This document shows positions 59,905 to 64,000 of a stretch of DNA of 64,000 nt, piece by piece. The number at the start of each line of letters is the position of its first letter. Position 1 is the first letter of the stretch. The stretch lies in NCBI GenBank assembly GCA_963791885.1, contig CAWBUL010000005.1:620001-684000 (forward strand), read 5' to 3'. The stretch is from CAVSUZ01 sp963791885 (GTDB lineage Bacteria; Pseudomonadota; Alphaproteobacteria; Acetobacterales; Acetobacteraceae). The notes beneath the pieces are model-generated. The model was not told the DNA's origin. It worked only from the letters and a program-made list of their open reading frames with translations, and ran no database searches. A program made the position numbers and the translations under genes.

Positions 59905-61067
59905 TGATTACAAGACGCGCCACGTTATTGGGGCTGGCTGGGATCGGGGCAGGGCGGAGTTCGCTGGCGCTCGCGTCGGTTGCGACGGACCAGCGCTTCG
60001 TCGTGGTGATCCTGCGGGGCGCGATGGATGGGCTGGCGGCGGTGCCACCCTATGGCGATCCCGCGCTGGCCGGACTGCGCGCGGCGATCACGCCGGCGGG
60101 GCCGGGGCAGCCGGACGGGATGCTGGATCTGGGCGGGTTCTACGGGCTGCATCCCTCGTTGGTGTCGCTGCACGCGATGTACGCGGCGGGCGAGTTGCTG
60201 CCGGTGCACGCTGTCGCGGGGCCCTACCGGGTGCGCAGCCATTTCGAGGCGCAGGACTACATGGAGAGCGGCGCGGATCACCGGATGACCAGCGGCTGGC
60301 TCAATCGCGTTGTGGCCGCGATGCCGAAGCCAGGCGGGAAGCCGGACGGTGAGGCGGCGGCGGTTGGCGTGGCGACGCCGCTGCTGTTGCGTGGGCCGGC
60401 GCCGGTTGGGGGCTACGCGCCGAAGGGGTTCGCTGCGCCGCCTCCGGACTTTTATGCGCAGGTGGCGGCGTTAGCGGAGGGCGATCGGCTGATCGGGCCG
60501 GCGCTGCGGCAGGGCATGACGGAGCGCGGCTACGTGGCATCGATGGCGGAAGCCGGGCGGCAATACGATTTTGTGGCCCTGGCGCGGGCGGCCGGGGAGT
60601 TGCTGGCGCGGCCGGACGGGCCGCGGATCGCGGCGCTGGAGATCGATGGCTGGGACACGCATGTGGCTCAGGTCGCGCGGCTGACGAACGTGCTGAAGCA
60701 GCTGGACACAGGGCTGGCGGCGATGAAACAGGCGCTGGGGCCGGCTTGGCGGCAGACGGCGGTGCTGACGATGACGGAGTTCGGCCGCACGGCGCGGGTG
60801 AACGGAACGAACGGAACGGATCACGGTACGGCGTCCGTGGCGTTCGTGGTGGGCGGGGCGGTGGCCGGCGGTCGTGTGCTGGGGACCTGGCCGGGGTTGG
60901 GGGCGGGGAAGCTGCTCGAGGACCGCGATCTGGCGCCGACGACGGACCTGCGGAGTGTCGCGAAGGGACTGCTGCGCGGGCATCTGGGGTTGGGCGATGC
61001 GGTGCTGGCGCAGGTGTTTCCGGCCAGTGGCGGGGCTTCGCCGATCAGCGGCGTGCTGCGCGTGTAA
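59901..61067 (+). CDS. DUF1501-family twin-arginine exported protein
   Basis: 388 residues. N terminus MITRRATLLGLAGIGAG is a twin-Arg signal, followed by FVVVILRGAMDGLAAVPPYGDP, HAVAGPYRVRSHFEAQDYMESG, and TMTEFGRTARVNGTNGTDHGTAS. DUF1501 resembles the alkaline phosphatase/sulfatase fold. Paired with DUF1800. Its 3' end overlaps rpiA tail to tail by 23 bp. Confidence 0.9.
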   Translation: MMITRRATLLGLAGIGAGRSSLALASVATDQRFVVVILRGAMDGLAAVPPYGDPALAGLRAAITPAGPGQPDGMLDLGGFYGLHPSLVSLHAMYAAGELLPVHAVAGPYRVRSHFEAQDYMESGADHRMTSGWLNRVVAAMPKPGGKPDGEAAAVGVATPLLLRGPAPVGGYAPKGFAAPPPDFYAQVAALAEGDRLIGPALRQGMTERGYVASMAEAGRQYDFVALARAAGELLARPDGPRIAALEIDGWDTHVAQVARLTNVLKQLDTGLAAMKQALGPAWRQTAVLTMTEFGRTARVNGTNGTDHGTASVAFVVGGAVAGGRVLGTWPGLGAGKLLEDRDLAPTTDLRSVAKGLLRGHLGLGDAVLAQVFPASGGASPISGVLRV

Positions 61068-61740
61068 GCTGCTTCACTCCCTCGGACCCGGCGACGAAGG
61101 CAGTCTGCGCCATGTTGGGGAAGAGGCCCGTGGCGATCACGCCGAGCATCGCCGAGAGGCGTGAATCGAGGGACGCGGAATTGGCGATAGGGCCGAAGGC
61201 GCAATCCAGGATCAGGTTGCCGCCGTCGGTGCGGAACGGTGCATTGTCTTTGTCCGTGCGGAGCTTGGGCGTTCCGCCGAGCCGTTCGATGCGCGCGGCG
61301 GTGGTCTGCCAGCCGAAGGGCACGACTTCCACGGGTACCGGCATGTTGCCGAGCTGGTCCACCAGTTTGGTCTGATCCGCGACGATCACCAGGCGGGTTG
61401 ATGCAGCGGCGACGATCTTTTCCCGCAGGAGCGCGCCGCCCAGGCCCTTGATGAGGTCGAGCGCGGGGGAGATTTCGTCGGCTCCATCGATGGTGAGATC
61501 GAGGCTGCGGCGTTCGTCGAACGAGGTCATCGGGATGCCGAGGCCGCGCGCCTGCGCGTCGCTCCGCTCCGACGTGGCGATGGCGACAATGGAGAGGCCG
61601 GCGCGCACGCGTTGGCCGAGGGTCTCGATGACCCAATAGGCGGTGGTGCCGGTGCCGAGGCCAACGGCCATGCCATCTTGCACCAGCGCGGCGGCAGCCT
61701 CCGCGGCATGGCGCTTCTGCGTGTCGCGTTGATCGCTCAT
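61045..61740 (-). CDS. rpiA: Ribose-5-phosphate isomerase A
   Basis: 231 residues from ATG 61738-61740. GLGTGTTAYWVIE, TSERSDAQARGLG, DLTIDGADEISPALDLIKGLGGALLREKIVA and KLVDQLG are the RpiA motifs; catalytic Glu and Lys are included. It interconverts ribose 5-phosphate and ribulose 5-phosphate. Start chosen because the membrane dipeptidase stop overlaps this ATG by 4 bp; an earlier in-frame ATG would overlap it more. Confidence 0.94.
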   Translation of the reverse strand: MSDQRDTQKRHAAEAAAALVQDGMAVGLGTGTTAYWVIETLGQRVRAGLSIVAIATSERSDAQARGLGIPMTSFDERRSLDLTIDGADEISPALDLIKGLGGALLREKIVAAASTRLVIVADQTKLVDQLGNMPVPVEVVPFGWQTTAARIERLGGTPKLRTDKDNAPFRTDGGNLILDCAFGPIANSASLDSRLSAMLGVIATGLFPNMAQTAFVAGSEGVKQLTRAARR

Positions 61741-62666
61741 GCTCGTACCCTCTGGAACACACGCAACCAGTTTCCGGCGCACACCTTGTTGGTCTCCTCT
61801 TCATTGAGGCCGCGATCGCGGAGCAGGCAGGGGATTGCGTCGTGGCGGGAGAAGTCAGTCATTCCGTGGCGGTCTCCGCCGGAAGGCAGGTCGGTGCCGA
61901 TGCCGACATGATCGATCCCGATGGCATCGATCAGGCGCAGAACGTGGCGGATCATGCCGGGAAGTTTCTCCTGATACAGCACGGCAATCCAGCCGCCGAC
62001 CACGCCGCCGGTTTCCGCCACCATGCGGGCGTAGTCCAGGCTGATATAGCGGGGATGGTTGCCGTCGGGATGTCCGGGTTCGCGCAGGTTGGAATGGGTG
62101 CACAGGATGGGATGGACGGTGTGGTTCAGCACGCCGCGAACGGTATCCTGGGTGCAGTGCGCCACATCGACCATGATGCCGAGCCGGTTCATGCGGCTGA
62201 CTGCCTGAGCGCCGAAATCGGTCAGGCCGCCGTGTACGGGCGGGGCGGTCTGGATGTCCCCGGTCTCGTTCACCCGGCAGTGGGTCAGCTGGATGCTGCG
62301 CACGCCGCGCTCGGCCATCGTGTCGAGCCGGTCGAGGTCGTTTTCCAGAAAATCGCAGCCTTCGACGGCCATCACGACAGAGGGGTCGTCGTCGCGGATG
62401 TCGGCCGGGTCACGGGCGATGCGTGCGCCCGATCGCTCGATATCGCTTAGGTAGTCATCGACGGCGGCCATGCACTCGCCGGGTTCGGGTTCGCGGAACT
62501 GGGAGAGACGGCGCGTGGCGGGATCACGGCGGATGACCGGCAGGTCGGCGATGGCGGCGATCACGGCGGCGGTAACGCCCGCGGACCGCATCCCATCGAG
62601 CACGGACCGATCCAGCGGGCCGGTGCGTCCGGGTCGGCCGGCGTGGGTGTGCATGTCGATCAGCAT
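61737..62666 (-). CDS. Membrane dipeptidase (renal dipeptidase family)
   Basis: 309 residues. IDMHTHAGRPG near the start provides metal-binding His-x-His, VMAVEGCDFLEND the Glu of the binuclear zinc site, DVAHCTQDTVRGVL and CTHSNLREPGHPDGNHPRYIS the rest, ending GIGTDLPSGGDR. These zinc enzymes hydrolyse dipeptides or D-amino-acid peptides. No signal peptide is visible. Translationally coupled to rpiA by a 4-bp overlap. Confidence 0.9.
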   Translation of the reverse strand: MLIDMHTHAGRPGRTGPLDRSVLDGMRSAGVTAAVIAAIADLPVIRRDPATRRLSQFREPEPGECMAAVDDYLSDIERSGARIARDPADIRDDDPSVVMAVEGCDFLENDLDRLDTMAERGVRSIQLTHCRVNETGDIQTAPPVHGGLTDFGAQAVSRMNRLGIMVDVAHCTQDTVRGVLNHTVHPILCTHSNLREPGHPDGNHPRYISLDYARMVAETGGVVGGWIAVLYQEKLPGMIRHVLRLIDAIGIDHVGIGTDLPSGGDRHGMTDFSRHDAIPCLLRDRGLNEEETNKVCAGNWLRVFQRVRA

Positions 62667-62777
62667 GGACGAGTCTCATAACCCTCAGGTCGGCACTGCG
62701 CCATCCGCCCTTGCGCCTGCGGGAGGGGTTGCGCATCTTGGCACGATTGCGGGTTAAGCAGGCGGACGAAGCGGGGC

Positions 62778-63584
62778 ATGGACGGCGGAGCAGACGCAAG
62801 ACGGATCACCATCTACCGTCCTGAGGATTTTGCGGGCATGCGGCGGGCGGGCCGGCTGGCGGCAGAGACGCTGGACATGATTACGCCCTATGTGCGGCCC
62901 GCCGTGACGACGGGGGAGCTCGACCGGCTGTGCCATGACTTCATCATCGCGCATGAGGCCACTCCGGCACCGCTGAACTATCGCGGGTTTCCCAAATCGA
63001 TCTGCACCTCGATCAATCACGTGGTCTGTCACGGCATTCCCGGGGACCGGCGGCTGGAGAGCGGGGACATTCTGAATATTGACGTGACCGTGATCCTGGA
63101 CGGGTGGCACGGGGATTCGTCGCGCATGTTCGTAGCCGGCACGGCGTCGACCAAGGCGCGCAACCTGATGGACGTGACGTGGGAGGCAATGATGCGGGGG
63201 GTGCGGGCGGTGCGGCCTGGCGCCACGCTGGGCGATCTGGGATACGCCATACAGTCCTACGTGGAATCGCAGCGGTTCAGCGTGGTGCGGGATTTCTGCG
63301 GCCACGGCATCGGCCGGCGGTTCCATGAGCCGCCAAACATCCTGCATTTCGGTCGTCCTGGAGAGGGACCGGTCCTCCGTCCGGGAATGTTCTTCACTGT
63401 GGAGCCGATGGTGAACGCCGGACGGCCTGAGGTGAAGGTGCTGGACGACGGTTGGACGGCTGTGACGCGGGACCGCAGCCTGTCTGCGCAGTTCGAGCAC
63501 ATGGTCGGCGTGACCGCTGACGGAGTGGAAATATTTACCAACTCTCCGGCAGGCTGCACCAAGCCGCCTTACGAGGCGGGGTGA
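62778..63584 (+). CDS. map: Type I methionine aminopeptidase
   Basis: 268 residues. MRRAGRLAAETLDMI, HEATPAPLNYRGFPKSICTSINHVVCHGIP, the metal-ligand Asp pair in GDILNIDVTVILDGWHGDSSRMF, CGHGIGRRFHEPP with His, EPMVNAG with Glu, and a C-terminal AQFEHMVGVT with Glu. It removes the initiator Met. Start ATG 62778. Divergent from the dipeptidase gene. The stop overlaps the next start as GTGA. Confidence 0.95.
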   Translation: MDGGADARRITIYRPEDFAGMRRAGRLAAETLDMITPYVRPAVTTGELDRLCHDFIIAHEATPAPLNYRGFPKSICTSINHVVCHGIPGDRRLESGDILNIDVTVILDGWHGDSSRMFVAGTASTKARNLMDVTWEAMMRGVRAVRPGATLGDLGYAIQSYVESQRFSVVRDFCGHGIGRRFHEPPNILHFGRPGEGPVLRPGMFFTVEPMVNAGRPEVKVLDDGWTAVTRDRSLSAQFEHMVGVTADGVEIFTNSPAGCTKPPYEAG

Positions 63585-64000
63585 AGCCCGGCGCTCTGCC
63601 CGGGATGGTGGAGCGGATGGCGGCAAAGGATTTCCCAAAGGGGTTTAAGGAACAGATCGGACTGTTTGCTGACGTCGTGCCTGGCGCTGCGGAGGGGCAT
63701 CGCGCGCGGATGCGAACGCGGCTGCTGAACGCCGGACCGGATGCGCTGGCGGATCACGAGATGCTGGAGATGACGCTATACCTGGCTTTGCCGCGGCGGG
63801 ATACGAAACCGATCGCGCGTGCTCTGCTGGGGCGGTTTGGCAGTTACGCGAACGTGCTGGCCGCGTCAGTGCCGGAGCTTCTCCGCATCGAAGGTTTGGG
63901 CGAGGCGGGGGCGGCGGCGTTGAAGTTGGTGCATGCGGCGGCGGTGCGGCTGGTGCGTGCGGAGACCCGGGACCGGCCGGTGCTATCCAACTGGGACAAG
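63581..64000 (+). CDS. radC: RadC-family DNA repair protein (5' part; cut by window edge)
   Basis: 140 codons from the GTG at 63581 to the window edge. HRARMRTRLLNAGPDALADHEMLEMTLYLALPRRDTKPIARALLGRFGSYANVLAASVPELLRIEGLG is the N-terminal helix-hairpin-helix part of RadC. The JAB/MPN-like domain lies beyond the edge. The GTG overlaps the map stop by 4 bp, but later ATG codons at 63605 or 63617 could also be the start. Role in DNA repair is disputed; the family is often found with mobile elements. Confidence 0.8.
   Translation, partial: MKPGALPGMVERMAAKDFPKGFKEQIGLFADVVPGAAEGHRARMRTRLLNAGPDALADHEMLEMTLYLALPRRDTKPIARALLGRFGSYANVLAASVPELLRIEGLGEAGAAALKLVHAAAVRLVRAETRDRPVLSNWDK

Noticed and set aside
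1..64000. CRISPR array, tRNA or rRNA genes
   Set aside because: No regularly spaced repeats and no cloverleaf with a CCA-adjacent acceptor stem or rRNA-like stretch were found on either strand by eye.

Overview
The window is a 64 kb, high-GC piece of a proteobacterial chromosome. Gene content points to an alphaproteobacterium, most likely Acetobacteraceae (Rhodospirillales): an alpha-type rpsD, an ECF41 sigma factor beside a carboxymuconolactone decarboxylase gene, a CIO-type cytochrome bd oxidase, GMC oxidoreductase, class I aldolase with glucokinase, and dispersed repeats of the 'GTCATTGCGAGG' type. The family assignment is inference; no 16S rRNA or tRNA gene was found.

Layout. 0-7.5 kb: sulfotransferase tail, a divergent enolase-superfamily/HpcH-aldolase pair, then pstSCAB-phoU-phoB behind a three-repeat Pho-box-like sequence. 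7.5-9 kb: argC between short repeats and remnants of an IS66 transposase and an Mrr-type nuclease. 9-13.6 kb: TrmH-type methylase, membrane protein, GH108 muramidase, SAM methyltransferase, 2-hydroxyacid dehydrogenase. 13.6-19 kb: an accessory patch with dispersed repeats, a frameshifted DarT1-like toxin with its NADAR antitoxin, an uncharacterised two-gene operon (HEPN-like plus HNH-like), a HigBA-type toxin-antitoxin pair and a duplicated gene fragment. 19-23.5 kb: rpsD, then wecB-wecC and a glycosyltransferase for surface polysaccharide. 23.5-34.5 kb: ECF41 unit, cupin, epimerase, GMC oxidoreductase, prfC, aldolase, glucokinase, cydAB. 34.5-46 kb: small stress proteins, a ggt-PPC pair, a gene broken by a 50-bp palindromic element, two dehydrogenases, Rap1a-like protein, queC, CoA transferase, XRE-cupin regulator. 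46-52.6 kb: a same-strand run of dehalogenase-like enzymes, DUF417 protein, flavin disulfide reductase, cytochrome b and molybdoenzyme that could deal with halogenated or reactive-chlorine stress. 53-64 kb: a di-iron-oxidase-like gene with ferredoxin under a divergent GntR regulator, fusA, a DUF1800/DUF1501 pair, rpiA, membrane dipeptidase, map and the start of radC.

Two cross-cutting observations stand out. First, several obvious genes, including the essential rpsD, are broken by a single extra base, and three of these breaks sit in a GAATTC that would become GANTC (the CcrM methylation site) if one base were removed; this looks like a methylation-linked sequencing artefact rather than gene decay. 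Second, a family of about 50-bp perfect-stem palindromes (three good copies, one weak) shows compensatory stem changes, and one copy has inserted cleanly into a gene whose frame is restored exactly by removing 50 bp.
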